The notes beneath the pieces were generated by a model. It searched no databases. It had not been told where the DNA came from and saw only the letters and a list, made by a program, of their open reading frames with translations. DNA of 29,148 bases from an uncultured Ellagibacter sp. (GTDB lineage: Bacteria; Actinomycetota; Coriobacteriia; Coriobacteriales; Eggerthellaceae). Position 1 is the stretch's first letter. Each line of letters opens with the position of its first letter. Both the position numbers and the translations under genes were made by a program. Positions 28,866 to 29,148 of this stretch are shown one piece after another. The DNA is taken from NCBI RefSeq assembly GCF_934636505.1, contig NZ_CAKUAL010000022.1:1-29148 (forward strand), in the 5' to 3' direction.

Positions 28866-29148
28866 CTACTTCTTCTTGATCTGGCTTTCGCGCTTCTCGA
28901 AGAAGTCGAACCGCGGCGGAAGCTCGCGGACACGATGTGCCCCCTCGTCGAGCTCGGCGGCGCCGCACAGCTCGCCCATTCCCCCGAAGTCATAGTTCCA
29001 GCTGAAAAACTCGTCGGCGTCAAAGTTCATCTGCATGCAGATCTTCTCGCAACCGAACGGAACAATCGGGTGCATGAGCAGCGTGCAGATGCGCAAAAGA
29101 TAGAACGAGTCCGCAAGCACCTGCCGGCGCGCATCGTCGTCGCCGGAT
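28866..29148 (-). CDS. metG: Methionyl-tRNA synthetase-like, C-terminal part (cut by window edge)
   Basis: Only the last 93 residues or so are in the window; the reading frame is open to the edge. The segment LLRICTLLMHPIVPFGCEKI followed by FFSWNYDF fits the anticodon-binding domain of methionyl-tRNA synthetase. The end LPPRFDFFEKRESQIKKK is also of the kind seen in anaerobe MetG proteins. No catalytic HIGH or KMSKS motif is visible because that part lies outside, so another class I synthetase of this fold is possible. The gene ends at 28866 before a clear terminator. Confidence 0.65.
   Translation of the reverse strand, partial: SGDDDARRQVLADSFYLLRICTLLMHPIVPFGCEKICMQMNFDADEFFSWNYDFGGMGELCGAAELDEGAHRVRELPPRFDFFEKRESQIKKK

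Noticed and set aside
1..29148. CRISPR arrays, tRNA/rRNA genes, insertion sequences, phage genes
   Set aside because: No regularly spaced direct repeats, cloverleaf-like sequences, transposase or phage proteins were seen in any frame read.

Overview
The window is a GC-rich, gene-dense chromosomal segment of an anaerobic actinobacterium, most likely of the class Coriobacteriia (an Eggerthellaceae-like genome such as Slackia or Eggerthella; genus not determinable from sequence alone). The call rests on the mix of genes. There are anaerobe markers (desulfoferrodoxin, iron-sulfur fumarase, several radical SAM enzymes, flavin-dependent ThyX) and Gram-positive housekeeping genes (tmk-holB-PSP1, YqhQ/DUF1385, an LCP protein, murA). 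Ala/Glu-rich or Lys/Arg-rich tails sit on several informational proteins. Twenty-nine coding sequences are supported; no rRNA, tRNA, CRISPR array, insertion sequence or prophage was seen.

Layout. 93-2630 (+): a radical SAM protein and its partner DUF4130-type protein, translationally coupled (ATGA). They lie behind a good promoter with a LexA-like box (123-136) at the expected transcription start. 2552-3520 (-): a PflX-like radical SAM protein whose 3' end overlaps the previous gene tail-to-tail by 79 bp. 3521-3948: non-coding, with two inverted copies of a nested palindromic repeat. 3949-11962 (-): seven closely spaced genes read from malic enzyme through tmk, holB, PSP1/ricT, pncB and degV to a divergent 3-hydroxyisobutyrate-dehydrogenase-like protein with a Cys/His tail. 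12203-13629 (+): two-subunit Fe-S fumarase, divergent from malic enzyme. 13734-16989 (-): topA followed 4 nt later by a TetR regulator. 17254-19003 (-): thyX then the membrane protein YqhQ/DUF1385. 19191-20615 (+): a methyltransferase and a two-domain molbindin. 20812-28551 (-): rpmE (L31 with a long tail), desulfoferrodoxin, a zinc-ribbon protein plus lgt, a Cys-rich small protein, a NifU-type scaffold, an LCP protein with murA, and rpsB-tsf. The window ends in the C-terminal part of a methionyl-tRNA synthetase-like gene.

How the genes fit together. Malic enzyme and fumarase face each other across a 240-bp promoter region, so malate/fumarate/pyruvate interconversion may be co-controlled there. 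The long minus-strand operon joins C4 metabolism, dTTP synthesis, the clamp loader, NAD salvage and fatty-acid binding. murA, the LCP protein and lgt serve the cell envelope. Desulfoferrodoxin, NifU-like and Cys-rich proteins fit redox and Fe-S homeostasis in an anaerobe. The ribosomal genes carry leader hairpins, and several transcription units end in clear stem-loop terminators.

The most interesting candidates are the apparently SOS-controlled radical SAM/DUF4130 pair, the nested palindromic repeat pair at 3541-3774, and the leader hairpin of the long-tailed L31 gene. Next come the Cys/His-tailed dehydrogenase-like protein and an LCP protein lacking the usual SIPRD residues.
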